Shown here in pieces: positions 49,658-59,101 of a DNA stretch of 64,000 nt (its first letter is position 1; each line of letters begins with the position of its first letter). The notes beneath the pieces are model-generated. The model did no database searches and was not told the origin of the DNA. It saw only the letters and a program-made list of their open reading frames with translations. A program made the translations under genes and the position numbers. The stretch comes from Rickettsiales bacterium (GTDB lineage Bacteria > Pseudomonadota > Alphaproteobacteria > Rickettsiales > Midichloriaceae). The stretch lies in NCBI GenBank assembly GCA_023263785.1, contig JALQUO010000001.1, positions 186,001-250,000 on the forward strand, written 5' to 3'.

Positions 49658-49734
49658 TGGTGGGCGGTAGTGGACTCGAACCACCGACCTCTACGATGTC
49701 AACGTAGCGCTCTAACCAGCTGAGCTAACCGCCC
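49658..49734 (-). tRNA. tRNA-Val (anticodon GAC), CCA encoded
   Basis: The minus strand folds into a 77-base cloverleaf. The acceptor is GGGCGGT pairing with ACCGCCC, then discriminator A and encoded CCA (49660-49658). The D arm is GCTC...GAGC, the anticodon stem CTACG...CGTAG with loop TTGACAT, and the T arm has TTCGAGT. The anticodon GAC reads valine codons GUC/GUU. It lies between the broken GTA protease and capsid genes, on the opposite strand. Confidence 0.97.
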
Positions 49735-49800
49735 CAACATATCCATTTATAAATTCAAAACACAACATAGTCAAATGTATTTTCAACAATTTTTCTTCTT

Positions 49801-49829
49801 AATTGCTTCAGGGCCACCTGATCGCAATT
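49801..49829. promoter_or_regulatory. Strong hairpin upstream of the capsid gene
   Basis: AATTGC (49801-49806) pairs with GCAATT (49824-49829) and TCAGG (49808-49812) with CCTGA (49817-49821), loop GCCA, eleven pairs in all. It lies 53 bases before the capsid ATG and 67 bases past the tRNA 5' end on the other strand. There is no T-run on either side, so a terminator is unlikely. It may be a leader structure. Confidence 0.45.
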
Positions 49830-49881
49830 GAAAACTTTAACTAAGAACACTTAAAAACAAACAAAAATAAAAATTATTATC

Positions 49882-51102
49882 ATGTCAAATATTTCAACAA
49901 AACTAGAACAAATCTCAAAGAACTGGGAAGATTTCAAAAAACAAAACGATGAAAGACTGAAGCAGATTGAGACAAAAAATGTAGCAGATCCAGTGACACT
50001 TCATCAGCTAAATAAAATCAGTCAAACAATTGATGCATATCAATCAAACCTAGCATCAGCTGCATCACGACCTTTTTCAAGCGCTATGAGTAATGAAGTA
50101 TATTCATTTAACAATGCTGCAAACAAATATCAGAAGGCCTTCTGTAATTACATCAGAAAAGGCATTGAATCTGAAATATCTGATGCAAAAAACTCATCAG
50201 ATAGCTTTTGTGATGCTAACAAGCAAGATGCTGGATATTGTGTAACAAATAGAATGTCAACCTTTATAAATCAAGCAGTAAAGGAATCCTCTATAATGCG
50301 TTCAATTTGTAATGTGATAGAAGTCTCGAGCGACTCAGTAGATCTCATAGATGTAGATAAAGATGGAGTTGTTGCTGGTTGGTCAGAGAGCGTCATTGAA
50401 CAAAGCGACATAGCAGATCCATTACGTGTGAATAAAAAGACAATACAAACACATCAACTATATGCACAGCCAAAGGCTACTCAGAAGCTAGTTGATGATC
50501 AATGTATTGATATTGAGCTTTGGCTATCGCAATCTTTAGCAGACGTCTTTGCAGCTCAAGAAAACAATGCCTTCATAAAAGGTGATGGGGTTGGGAAGCC
50601 ACGAGGAATTCTCTTATCTATGGATGCAAAAAATACTGTAAACGTACAGAATGCAGTTTCTTCAGGAGAATCTGATAGGTCAAAGTTACAGGCTGCCATA
50701 ACTGATGAAGACATCATGAAGTTGTTTTATAGTTTGCCAAACACATACATTAGAGATGCTAAGTTTGTTGTTGGTAGAGATGCTATGCAAAACATCAGAA
50801 TGCTCAAAGAAACTGCAACTGGAAGATACTTATGGCAGCCTGATTTCAGTCAGAAAATGAGCAGTACACTTCTTGGTCATGAGATTTTAATTGCAGCTGA
50901 TATGCCAAAAATTTCTGAGAATTTTGCACCAATAATGTTTGGTGATTTCAAGCGCACATATCAGATAGTTGATAGACATAACATAAGAATCTTACGTGAT
51001 CCATTCACACATAAGCCATTCATAAAATTTTATGCAACTAAAACTGTTGGTGGTGCAGTCATCAATGATAATGCAATAAGGTTCTTGAAGACTGTCAGAT
51101 AA
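49882..51102 (+). CDS. HK97-type major capsid protein of a gene transfer agent (gp5)
   Basis: The 406 residues start with a coiled-coil, scaffold-like delta domain (about 1-110). The HK97 capsid fold follows, with IMRSICNVIEVSSDSVDLI, QLYAQPKATQKLVDD, NNAFIKGDGVGKPRGIL, and the C-terminal VDRHNIRILRDPFTHKPFIKFYATKTVGGAV. The frame is open. HK97 capsids need the prohead protease to remove the delta domain, and here the protease gene is frameshifted. A strong terminator follows the gene. Confidence 0.95.
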   Translation: MSNISTKLEQISKNWEDFKKQNDERLKQIETKNVADPVTLHQLNKISQTIDAYQSNLASAASRPFSSAMSNEVYSFNNAANKYQKAFCNYIRKGIESEISDAKNSSDSFCDANKQDAGYCVTNRMSTFINQAVKESSIMRSICNVIEVSSDSVDLIDVDKDGVVAGWSESVIEQSDIADPLRVNKKTIQTHQLYAQPKATQKLVDDQCIDIELWLSQSLADVFAAQENNAFIKGDGVGKPRGILLSMDAKNTVNVQNAVSSGESDRSKLQAAITDEDIMKLFYSLPNTYIRDAKFVVGRDAMQNIRMLKETATGRYLWQPDFSQKMSSTLLGHEILIAADMPKISENFAPIMFGDFKRTYQIVDRHNIRILRDPFTHKPFIKFYATKTVGGAVINDNAIRFLKTVR

Positions 51103-51114
51103 AATTAACAAAAC

Positions 51115-51140
51115 AATACACCTTTCATAGGTGTATTTTT
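51115..51140 (+). terminator. Intrinsic terminator after the capsid gene
   Basis: AATACACCT (51115-51123) pairs perfectly with AGGTGTATT (51129-51137) around loop TTCAT, with a T-run at 51136-51140. It lies 13 bases after the capsid stop and should favour abundant capsid message over downstream tail genes. Confidence 0.85.
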
Positions 51141-51161
51141 CACAAATAACAACCCTAGAAA

Positions 51162-51635
51162 ATGGAAAACAACATTCATAATTTAATCTCATTAAATGAG
51201 ATAAAACATTTCTTACGACTAACATCTGATGTTGATGACAAAATAATCATAACACTCCTTGAGACCGCCCTATTCCATCTTGAAAGATATATGTCACAAT
51301 CTCTCATTCAAAAAACTTACTCTCAAGAGATCATACAGTATGACGAAGAAATCCTACTTGAGAATGGGCCTGTAGTGAAGATTCTTTCTATTGAAACAAA
51401 GGATGGCTCCCCGGTACATTATTATTCAGATAATGGATCAATTGTTCTGACTGAGAGACATACGAAGCCAGTAATTGTAAACTATGTAGTTGGTCTATTT
51501 AAAGATATCCTGCCAAGTATTTTTAAATTTGCTTTGCTAGAAATCGTATCGTATTTGTATAACTCAGATCACACTAAAACACCTTTAGATTCTGTTTTGA
51601 ATCAGTTCAATTTCTTAAAAAAATATAAGCTTTGA
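51162..51635 (+). CDS. GTA head-tail connector protein (gp6-like)
   Basis: The 157 residues match the phage gp6/head-tail connector family: LISLNEIKHFLRLTSDVDDKIIITLLETALFHLERYM near the N-terminus, then VKILSIETKDG and PVIVNYVVGLF. These adaptors sit under the portal. The frame is open. It starts 60 bases after the capsid stop, just past the terminator. Family assignment also leans on gene order. Confidence 0.8.
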   Translation: MENNIHNLISLNEIKHFLRLTSDVDDKIIITLLETALFHLERYMSQSLIQKTYSQEIIQYDEEILLENGPVVKILSIETKDGSPVHYYSDNGSIVLTERHTKPVIVNYVVGLFKDILPSIFKFALLEIVSYLYNSDHTKTPLDSVLNQFNFLKKYKL

Positions 51636-51638
51636 AAT

Positions 51639-51937
51639 ATGCAACTATCAAAATTCAATAAATTATTTAAACTCTTTTCTACACAGAAAGCACCAGATGG
51701 CTACGGAGGATTTGATTCTGAATTAAAGGAATCATATCAGCTATTTGGAAGTATATCTAATACCTCAGAAAGGGACAATATAAGATTTCTATTCCATTTA
51801 AAGAACCATTTTTAATAGATGATCTTTCATTGATTGAGTACAACAGCAAAAGACTCATTATTGACAAGATATCTTTTGATAAAAACATAATGACAATCTA
51901 CTGCCATGACCAAAGAAATCCAGAAAATCCTGTATGA
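51639..51937 (+). pseudogene. GTA head-tail stopper/adaptor (gp7-like), frameshifted
   Basis: An ATG at 51639 opens a 58-residue frame (KAPDGYGGFDSELKESYQLFGSI) that stops early at 51813-51815. A second frame continues through ISIPFKEPFLIDDLSLIEYNSKRLIIDKISFDKNIMTIYCHDQ to TGA at 51935, the pattern of small head-tail joining proteins. One missing base near 51780-51788 would join them. It overlaps the start of the DUF3168 gene. Confidence 0.72.
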
Positions 51938-52277
51938 TTTAATAAGTAAAAATGTTCCCTATCCAGTCCTTGCATATCACTCAGAAGATATCCCATGCAT
52001 TCTTATCCATAATGTTGAAGTTGAGAACTTACCATACTCTCAGGAGTCCCACAGATATGATAAAATAAAGGCAACCATAACAATATGCAATGAAAAACAA
52101 GCAACTAAGAAGTGCTTCGAAATAATGGGAACAATCTCTGACTTACTGCGGGGCCTCCCAACAACTAATTCAAATATAAGAAACCTTTCTCTAAAAAGAC
52201 TCACAAAGATGAATAAAAACCATCTTAATGCTGAAATAGAGATAAAATTTATATACATAAATAATAGGAAAAAATGA
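51906..52277 (+). CDS. GTA tail terminator (DUF3168, gp8-like)
   Basis: The 123 residues follow the DUF3168 pattern: an N-terminal helix (IQKILYDLI), PYPVLAYHSEDIPCILIHNVE, the TITICNEKQATKKCFEIMGTI region, and a C-terminal strand with IEIKFIYINNR. These proteins cap the tail tube in the GTA. Intact frame. It overlaps the next gene by four bases, consistent with an old operon. Confidence 0.75.
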   Translation: MTKEIQKILYDLISKNVPYPVLAYHSEDIPCILIHNVEVENLPYSQESHRYDKIKATITICNEKQATKKCFEIMGTISDLLRGLPTTNSNIRNLSLKRLTKMNKNHLNAEIEIKFIYINNRKK

Positions 52278-52651
52278 CAATGAGAATAAAGTTCACAATA
52301 GATCAAGATGATACTGATTATACTCTTGAGGGAGTTAGAGTTCTGAGCTTAGATGTCAACAACAAATACATTCCTCAGGGAGTCATCGGATTGAAAAATA
52401 ATCTATTGATCCCTAACTCGAATGAGAGCTATTTGACAATCGAATGCGTTGCAGTTGACTTCGGGAGCCTCGACATTCTTCAGAATATTGCAATAAATAT
52501 GAACACAATTAATTGCGTAATAACTCTTGAGAATAAAGATAAGATTGTTGGAGATTTTGTAGTATTGAATTATTCCCGAGATAACTCAACAGGTGAAACT
52601 CCAGAGATTTCATTTAAATTGAAGAGTTCAGGAGATTATGAAATTAAATAA
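52274..52651 (+). CDS. GTA major tail tube protein (gp9-like)
   Basis: This 125-residue beta-rich protein has the TP901-1/GTA tail tube ending: KIVGDFVVLNYSRDNSTGETPEISFKLKSSGDYEI, where the late Ser-Gly motif is characteristic. The N-terminal strand pattern YTLEGVRVLSLDVNNK also fits. The frame is open. Its last 14 bases overlap the peptidase remnant. Genes for the tape measure and distal tail that should follow it are missing. Confidence 0.65.
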   Translation: MTMRIKFTIDQDDTDYTLEGVRVLSLDVNNKYIPQGVIGLKNNLLIPNSNESYLTIECVAVDFGSLDILQNIAINMNTINCVITLENKDKIVGDFVVLNYSRDNSTGETPEISFKLKSSGDYEIK

Positions 52652-53181
52652 GATAGTTGAAAAGTCTCGTGAGTGGATAGGCACTCCATTTCATGAACAA
52701 GGGAGGCAAAAAGGTATAGGATGTGATTGTGTAGGTCTAATCCTTGGGATAGCAAAAGAAATAGGTGTGACATCACTCATAGGGAGGCCATGGGACGAGT
52801 GTGACATATCTACATGATACAGATAAAGATAGTCAAATGATGCTTGAGCTTCTGCCAAAACACTTTCCAGTATCAAACACAACTTTCAAAACAGGTAACA
52901 TCCTTTTGATAGAAATAATACCTAACAAGTATCATGTTTGTTTGATAACAGATGAGATGCCTCTGAGGATTATCCATTCTTGCAGCAGCATAGGGTTTGT
53001 CACAGAACACAGAATCATACCAAACTGGAAAAAACAGATAAAGGGATGTTTTAGTTTTAACTTCCACCCATCATCACAACAGCAGCCACTATCACAACCC
53101 AAGCAACTGATATCGGGAGCAGAAACTTCCACCCTAACCTCATCAACTGATCATATCTATACCTTGGGAGAGCTGCCCTAA
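52638..53181 (+). pseudogene. GTA NlpC/P60 cell-wall peptidase (gp14-like), frameshifted
   Basis: From ATG 52638 the frame reads WIGTPFHEQGRQKGIGCDCVGLILGIAKE, the NlpC/P60 motif with the catalytic Cys in GCDCVG. It stops at TGA 52815-52817. The rest continues from about 52801 in another frame (VTYLHDTDKDSQ, then KYHVCLIT with the catalytic His). One extra base near 52797-52802 causes the break. The second frame runs 125 bases past the nuoH stop into antisense of nuoH, so the original stop is probably lost. The enzyme would cut peptidoglycan during DNA delivery. Confidence 0.78.
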
Positions 53182-54061
53182 CCCAAATGAAAACAAACAG
53201 ACAAATACAGACTTTTAACACAAACCATACAATTGGAGGGACGAATGCAAGCGCTTCAATTCCAAAAGGAGGGAGCCATCCACCCATGAAGAAAATTGTA
53301 GCCATAGCACTCATCAAGATCATGTTTGCATACTCACCTAAAAAGAATAGTGCGAATGCCATGGATGAATACTCAACGTGATATCCAGCAACGAGCTCTG
53401 CCTCTGCCTCAGGTAAATCAAATGGATGTCTGTTTGTCTCAGCCAATATTGATATAAAAAATATTACAAACATCGGAAGCAGCAGCAAATCGATATATAA
53501 AGGATTGCTCTGCTGCGCTACCACTATCTCTCTTATATTTAATGATCCGGAGGTCAAAAGAACACAAACTATACATAATCCTATTGACAACTCATATGAT
53601 ATCATTTGTGCTGCTGACCTCATTGCACCCATAAATGCATACTTTGAATTACTTGCCCAGCCAGCTATGATTATCCCATAAACACCAAGAGATGAAATCG
53701 CTAACATATATAAAACACCTATGTTGATGTCTGCTATTACAAAGTCACCTATCGGAACTATTGCCCACCCAGCTATTGCTAATCCAAAGGTTATGACTGG
53801 AGCTAGTAAAAACAGCATCTTGTTAGATTTATCTGGGATGATTAGTTCCTTTCTGAGGAGCTTTAGTGCGTCTGCGATTGGCTGAAGAACACCAAATGGA
53901 CCAACGACGTTTGGCCCACGCCTTAGCTGCATAGCTCCAATTATTCTTCTCTCAGCAAGAGTCAGATATGCAACAGATACCAACAACGGGACCAGAACAA
54001 TAACAATCTTTAGAACAATCGGGATAATTGCAGTTAGGATTTCTAAAAAGTAATCAAACAT
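53057..54061 (-). CDS. nuoH: NADH-quinone oxidoreductase subunit H
   Basis: NuoH is a membrane subunit of complex I at the quinone site. The 334 residues give about eight helices. Signatures are [34 protein letters not shown] near residue 35, [28 protein letters not shown], and [19 protein letters not shown] at the C-terminus. Complete. It stands alone, far from nuoB at 40039, showing the nuo operon is scattered. Confidence 0.97.
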   Translation of the reverse strand: MFDYFLEILTAIIPIVLKIVIVLVPLLVSVAYLTLAERRIIGAMQLRRGPNVVGPFGVLQPIADALKLLRKELIIPDKSNKMLFLLAPVITFGLAIAGWAIVPIGDFVIADINIGVLYMLAISSLGVYGIIIAGWASNSKYAFMGAMRSAAQMISYELSIGLCIVCVLLTSGSLNIREIVVAQQSNPLYIDLLLLPMFVIFFISILAETNRHPFDLPEAEAELVAGYHVEYSSMAFALFFLGEYANMILMSAMATIFFMGGWLPPFGIEALAFVPPIVWFVLKVCICLFVFIWVRAALPRYRYDQLMRLGWKFLLPISVAWVVIVAAVVMMGGS

Positions 54062-54173
54062 TTTTTAGGATTTTTTTATAATAAAATTCATTTTACCATG
54101 AATAATGATTATTTTAAGACCTTTGTTGAAAGTTATAATATTAATTGTTAAAGGATGTCGAAAAATTAATTAT

Positions 54174-54497
54174 ATGCAAGAAATCAAATTAATTCCCAAG
54201 CATCAAGAAATCTTTAAGAAAATACTAGTTGCACATAGTCAATCATATGATGCATTTTTTGATGCACTAAAAGATGCAGATTTAGATTGGAAAGAATTCA
54301 ATGATTTATTGGGTTTGCTTTATGAAATGCATTCAAGAGGATATATTGATGATCATGACCAAGAAATTCTCAAAAGACTTATTGAGAAAATAGATCACAA
54401 AACATCTTACAATGATGAAATAAATGAAGAGGGGAAACGTAATCGTCCAAGAGCATCACTTGTGTTGGATGCGAAACCCTCCTTCAGATCAATTTAG
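54174..54497 (+). CDS. Unknown small acidic helical protein
   Basis: I do not recognise this protein of about 107 residues. It is helical and acidic: HQEIFKKILVAHSQSYDAFFDALKDADLDWKEFNDLLGLLYEMHSRGYIDDHDQEILKRL, followed by a basic, disordered-looking tail. The ATG at 54174 is preferred because the alternative ATG at 54105 adds 23 hydrophobic and basic residues of non-conserved appearance. An AAGGA lies 18 bases upstream, further than ideal. It converges with rpmE, four bases apart. Confidence 0.5.
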   Translation: MQEIKLIPKHQEIFKKILVAHSQSYDAFFDALKDADLDWKEFNDLLGLLYEMHSRGYIDDHDQEILKRLIEKIDHKTSYNDEINEEGKRNRPRASLVLDAKPSFRSI

Positions 54498-54501
54498 TGT
54501 T

Positions 54502-54723
54502 TTATATAGCAGAGAAATCTATATCAAATTTCTTATTGAATTTAGCAATTTCACTTGCTTTTTGGTTTACATAGTTTTCACCAGTTTTTTTCCATGCTGG
54601 GTGAGTATGAATATCGATGTCAAGCTTCAGAACAGGATTTGAAACAGTTGAACGAGTTTTAAATGTTTCTCCTGTTGTCATTACGACTTCGACTTCTTTG
54701 TAGTTTGGATGCAGATTAGCCAT
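54502..54723 (-). CDS. rpmE: 50S ribosomal protein L31
   Basis: The 73 residues match L31: MANLHPNYKEVEVVMTTGETFKTRSTVSN, then LDIDIHTHPAWKK near the C-terminal half. The zinc-binding CxxC of some L31 proteins is absent, so this is the cysteine-free form. A single gene between the unknown small gene and addB. Confidence 0.93.
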   Translation of the reverse strand: MANLHPNYKEVEVVMTTGETFKTRSTVSNPVLKLDIDIHTHPAWKKTGENYVNQKASEIAKFNKKFDIDFSAI

Positions 54724-54775
54724 TTTTTTTGAAATTTTTGAAATGACTATACCATATGAAAATCATCTTATCAAA

Positions 54776-57562
54776 TCATGACTTATGTTCTATGTTGGAG
54801 ATTGTCCGCATTATGTGGGCCTGGAGATAGTTATCATATTTATCAGTTGATGTATATGGAACAATATTAACATATAGATTCCTCAGGATCTCAGATATAC
54901 CACTGACAGTTCCTTGAATATCAAACGTTAAATCCTTTATCTCGCCTGTAGTTGGTTTTATATATCGAAGGACTGTCTTATTGGTTGATAATATAGTTGC
55001 ATCATCCTTTAAGAAGTCAAAATTTCTATTTAAATCCATCATTCTCATGATCATTCCTTCAAAGCTCAGCTGAGGCTTCATATCAGTAATTATTTCATTC
55101 TTTGTAGGTAGCTGACCTGTTTTGTAGTCACAGATATACGTTGTATCATTTACATAATCTATTCTATCTGCATAAGCATGAAGTTTGATCATCACTTCAT
55201 TTCCAACGACTGCATCAAATGCTATGTGTTTTTCTGTCTCTGTTACAACTTGCCCTTCTTTATTTAGGTTAGTGTTGTACTCATACAAAAACTCCATCAC
55301 ACTATAGATCTTAGCATCCCATAGTTTCATTCTGTTTGCTGCTCCATCCCGATATCTATGGTGTAGAATTTCATTTGCAGTCTGAAGAAATATTTCCTTA
55401 TATTCATCAAACGATCCATATTGTTTATTTGTAACTTTGTGCAATATGTTGTGGATGACTATTCCGAATTCCTTATGAGTTGGTAGTTTATTTCTTTCTG
55501 GAAAAAACTTCTGCAGATATTTTAGTTTTAAATTGTATTCTACTGAGTATAGGTAAGGATTCTTCATCAACCTCTCAAGGCTTGTAGATGAGAATACTCT
55601 AGGTCTATCTTCAAGCTTCACATCCATCAGAGCTATCTCTTGGATCTCTGGAACAATTGGATAATCTAACTTACTGCCTTGTATTATCTCAAGTCTGTCA
55701 GGGAATCCACCAATTTTGTTGTATGCATATAGAATCGATAGAAACCTGCTCTCAACGTGATTTGTCTTGATTACATCAAAAACCTCCTTTTCATTTAGTT
55801 GACTTATTATGACTCTGTTGGCGCTGGCTATGATACCTATGAAGTCACTTGCAGCATATCCGACCTCATACCTTGATGGCCTTGAATAACCAAATCTCTT
55901 CCTTGTTTGTTCAGATATAAAGTAATGGTCATCTGCTTCAGGAGGCCACACATCTTCCTTTAAGTCACATATGATTGCCAAGTCATATGATATGAAACGA
56001 GCCTCTATTGGCGTCAGCAAATCGATCTGTATTGTTTCTAAACTACTACTCTCAATGACATGCTCCTCATCTACTGAAATCACATGTCTATTGAAAAGAT
56101 CTGAAATGATATCTCTATATTCTTTAAATCCATAGTTTTGGAGCTTACTGAAGCAGCTCATCACTTCATCAAGCATCTTGAGCATCTCATCTGTTGCACT
56201 GTCTTTTAATAGCTTTTCTGAAACAATTGAGAAAAAACTCTCAAGATGGCATCTGAGAATTTTATGTAGCTTACTATCTCCATCCTTTTGCTCCAAACAT
56301 TTCCCTAGAGGAATTCCTCTGAACTGAGAAACTGCATTGACTAGCCCTGCTGCTTCATGCATTTTATTTTTGTCCAACATCTCACAGATACTTTTTATGT
56401 CACTAATATTTAATTCATCGAATCCAAGCAAGTATCTCTCTGCAGCTAGGACCATATGACATCCATGAGTCTTTGCAGCTGGGTGCTTCAGGATCTGAAA
56501 TATTTCGGCTATGCTGTCTTGTCTGGCACTCACGTAGTCTAAAATCTTAGAGAATAACTTCATCTGTTCGTAGTCAGAGCAATAAGTTGGTGCAGAGGTA
56601 GTAATCCTAAGGCTTCTAGTAGATATCTTATTCTTTAAGTATCTGTAGAGCATCTTGAGCCTTGCAGCCTTCCTCGTAATTATTGCGATTTTTTTCACAT
56701 CAGATCTTTCAATAAGTGATGCGATTCCTCTGAACTCCTCAGACATTGATTCAGAAGAAAATCTGCTGATGTGTTTAAAATCATACAGTTTTGAGTGATG
56801 CAGCAGATGTAACCTATCTGGCGGACACATCATATCAAGTAATGCCTTATTTATCTCATCTGGATGCTTTGTATGATTTTCTTTTAAATCAATTACAACA
56901 CCATCAGACAGGAACTTTCTCATGTAGAATTGAGGATGCTCTTGAGTAACTTCATAATCCAATGACTTATCAAAGCCACACATTACAATATGCACACCAA
57001 AATCATTTTGGAAACTCCTCAGAATTTCATATAGTAGAGGAGAGAAAATAACAGGCAACACAGCATACACAGTTTTGTTTAAGAACAATTTCCTTATCAT
57101 ATCTCTTTTGTTCAATACCTCGCTCAGGGTATTTGCTCTGATGGATATGCCTTGAGATTTTATCTCATCAACTATATCTGAAATAATACCATGTAGGATT
57201 TCGTGCTGACTGTTAAATAACATCAATTCATCGAGAGTCACACCATAGAAAAAAAACTCAGCTACAGCCCTCTTGATTGCATTCTTAACCAAATTATTTG
57301 CATTTAGCCTGCTGTTTATAATCCTATCAATTAAGATTGTTTCTGTGACATTAGTAGTTCTATTCTGAAGTACTTTGAACCACAGATCATCATATGAGAG
57401 GCAATTAACCCCCTCTGATGCAAACCTATCAGTGAGATATTTTCCAGGAAGAATTATGAGGTGATTATCTCCATCACCTAGAGCCTTCCTTGTCAGAGAA
57501 CAGATAAAATCCTGATTGTATGGTATGTTGTAAAGCATCTTTAAAATAAAAAACTTTGACAC
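54776..57562 (-). CDS. addB: AddB-type helicase/nuclease subunit for double-strand-break repair
   Basis: The 928 residues match alphaproteobacterial AddB, the partner of AddA in end resection. The N-terminal part is helicase-like, and the stretch SSTSLERLMKNPYLYSVEYNLKLKYL marks the start of the nuclease domain. DYKTGQLP, near residue 825, is the PD-(D/E)XK nuclease motif with catalytic Asp and Lys. No 4Fe-4S cysteine set is evident, as in alphaproteobacterial forms. The start is GTG at 57562, abutting era; ATG at 57538 is an alternative. AddA is not in the window. Confidence 0.85.
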   Translation of the reverse strand: MSKFFILKMLYNIPYNQDFICSLTRKALGDGDNHLIILPGKYLTDRFASEGVNCLSYDDLWFKVLQNRTTNVTETILIDRIINSRLNANNLVKNAIKRAVAEFFFYGVTLDELMLFNSQHEILHGIISDIVDEIKSQGISIRANTLSEVLNKRDMIRKLFLNKTVYAVLPVIFSPLLYEILRSFQNDFGVHIVMCGFDKSLDYEVTQEHPQFYMRKFLSDGVVIDLKENHTKHPDEINKALLDMMCPPDRLHLLHHSKLYDFKHISRFSSESMSEEFRGIASLIERSDVKKIAIITRKAARLKMLYRYLKNKISTRSLRITTSAPTYCSDYEQMKLFSKILDYVSARQDSIAEIFQILKHPAAKTHGCHMVLAAERYLLGFDELNISDIKSICEMLDKNKMHEAAGLVNAVSQFRGIPLGKCLEQKDGDSKLHKILRCHLESFFSIVSEKLLKDSATDEMLKMLDEVMSCFSKLQNYGFKEYRDIISDLFNRHVISVDEEHVIESSSLETIQIDLLTPIEARFISYDLAIICDLKEDVWPPEADDHYFISEQTRKRFGYSRPSRYEVGYAASDFIGIIASANRVIISQLNEKEVFDVIKTNHVESRFLSILYAYNKIGGFPDRLEIIQGSKLDYPIVPEIQEIALMDVKLEDRPRVFSSTSLERLMKNPYLYSVEYNLKLKYLQKFFPERNKLPTHKEFGIVIHNILHKVTNKQYGSFDEYKEIFLQTANEILHHRYRDGAANRMKLWDAKIYSVMEFLYEYNTNLNKEGQVVTETEKHIAFDAVVGNEVMIKLHAYADRIDYVNDTTYICDYKTGQLPTKNEIITDMKPQLSFEGMIMRMMDLNRNFDFLKDDATILSTNKTVLRYIKPTTGEIKDLTFDIQGTVSGISEILRNLYVNIVPYTSTDKYDNYLQAHIMRTISNIEHKS

Positions 57563-58534
57563 ATGATAACTGAAACAGAAGCTTTAGAAAAGACTTTAAA
57601 AGTTGCACTTGTTGGACCGCCTAATGTTGGGAAGTCAACTCTTGTGAATGCAATCATCGGACAGAAGATAGCCATCACAACACATAAGCCACAAACCACA
57701 AGGAGTTCTACCCTCGGGATCCTAACGCAAGGAAATCTGCAGGTGGTGTTAGCTGATACTCCTGGTATCTTCGAGCCAAGAAAAAATCATAAGCTTGAGA
57801 AATTTATTGTCAACAATGCCATCAAGACTATTGGTAGAACTGATTTGATTCTGTTATTAGTTGATGCCTACATAGTTGTAAAAATTGCTGCTGGTGAGAT
57901 TGATGATAGGATGATGTCAAGGATTTCTATGTATCATGAGGCGATGAAAATCCTGCTTACTTCCCAGGCAAAAAAGAAAATAATCATAGTTGCAAATAAG
58001 TCAGACACACTGGAGGATAAAACTGCCTTAGAAGATCTTTCAGAAGACGCAATAGAATTGGTCTACAATACAATCTTGAATGATAAATACCTCTCAGATG
58101 ATAAAAAAATCATCCCCGTCTCTGCACTAGCTGCCTTCAATATAGATGGCCTCATAGCTGCAATAGAACCATATGCTAAAAACAAACCGTGGGAGTTTGA
58201 TCCCGAGCAATTCACAGATATTTCTGAGAGAGCGCTGGCAGAGGAAATCACTCGGGAAAAGCTGTATCTTGTGATGCATGCAGAGATCCCATATTCTGTT
58301 AAGATAGACACTGACAGCTGGCAGGAGCAGCCTGATGGTAGCTTTGCAATACATCAATCGATTATAGTCCTGAAGGAGTCTCAGAAGCAGATGATAATAG
58401 GTGCAGGCGGCAGGATGATGAAGGTGATAGGTGAGAGGGCGAGGCTCGCAATAACTGATGCCCTGAGCGTTCCAGTACATCTTTTCCTACATGTTAAGGT
58501 CAGAGCAGACTGGATAGAGAAGCTGAAGGTTTAG
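57563..58534 (+). CDS. era: GTPase Era
   Basis: Era is a GTPase that binds 16S rRNA during 30S assembly. The 323 residues have the P-loop GPPNVGKST (18-26), ADTPGIF as G3, NKSD as G4, and SALAAFN as G5. A C-terminal KH domain with MIIGAGGRMMKVIG and LFLHVKVRADWIEKL follows. All motifs are complete. A few extra residues lie within the G domain compared with E. coli (301 aa). It is divergent from addB with no spacer. Confidence 0.96.
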   Translation: MITETEALEKTLKVALVGPPNVGKSTLVNAIIGQKIAITTHKPQTTRSSTLGILTQGNLQVVLADTPGIFEPRKNHKLEKFIVNNAIKTIGRTDLILLLVDAYIVVKIAAGEIDDRMMSRISMYHEAMKILLTSQAKKKIIIVANKSDTLEDKTALEDLSEDAIELVYNTILNDKYLSDDKKIIPVSALAAFNIDGLIAAIEPYAKNKPWEFDPEQFTDISERALAEEITREKLYLVMHAEIPYSVKIDTDSWQEQPDGSFAIHQSIIVLKESQKQMIIGAGGRMMKVIGERARLAITDALSVPVHLFLHVKVRADWIEKLKV

Positions 58535-59055
58535 AAGCAATCAGCTCTAACAAGATACTTTGATGTGATTGTCTTTGAAAGAGCAACCTCACTTGAAACA
58601 ATTATGGTTTGAGTTTTGAAATCTTTACCACTAACTGAAATGTATCCGAAGCTGAGTTTTGTTCCATCGATTGATCTGAAACACTTATGGAGTTTTAAAT
58701 CAACTTCTTTGAAGTTTTTGGATTCACCAACCTTCAGCTTCATTTCTGATTTCGTACCAGTCTTTATATCTAAGATTTTTAGATTGATACCAGAACACTC
58801 ATCAAAGGATTTTACTGCTTTTTTGTATTCCTCCTGAATTTCTTGCTCTGTATCATTCTTATGAGAATTCTGCTCATCTTTTTTGTGCATTATAGCTTCA
58901 GAATTTTCATGTTCCTCACTCATTTCATCTGGAATTATTTCTTCTTCATTACCATCATTTGATGCATTATCATCTATTGTATCGAATGGAGATCCAAACG
59001 ACGCATTCGATAATGTCAGAAAGAACAAAAATATTCCAATTAGATTGACTTTCAT
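58531..59055 (-). CDS. Secreted DUF2155 domain protein
   Basis: The 174 residues start with a signal peptide (KVNLIGIFLFFLTLSNASFG). A low-complexity acidic linker (about 25-75, rich in Glu, Asp, Asn, Lys) follows, then a C-terminal domain. That domain reads NLKILDIKTGTKSEMKLKVGES, KLHKCFRS and IVSSEVALSKTIT..VRADC, which follows DUF2155, a periplasmic domain widespread in alphaproteobacteria with two conserved cysteines. Its function is unknown. The 3' end overlaps era convergently by four bases. Confidence 0.7.
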   Translation of the reverse strand: MKVNLIGIFLFFLTLSNASFGSPFDTIDDNASNDGNEEEIIPDEMSEEHENSEAIMHKKDEQNSHKNDTEQEIQEEYKKAVKSFDECSGINLKILDIKTGTKSEMKLKVGESKNFKEVDLKLHKCFRSIDGTKLSFGYISVSGKDFKTQTIIVSSEVALSKTITSKYLVRADCF

Positions 59056-59101
59056 AATTTGTATGATATGCCTTAATAAATTTTAACTTACAATACATAA
59101 A

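Noticed and set aside
49658-49734. tRNA-Val as a phage attachment site for the GTA module
   Set aside because: I found no repeat of the tRNA 3' end at the module edges and no integrase gene in the window.
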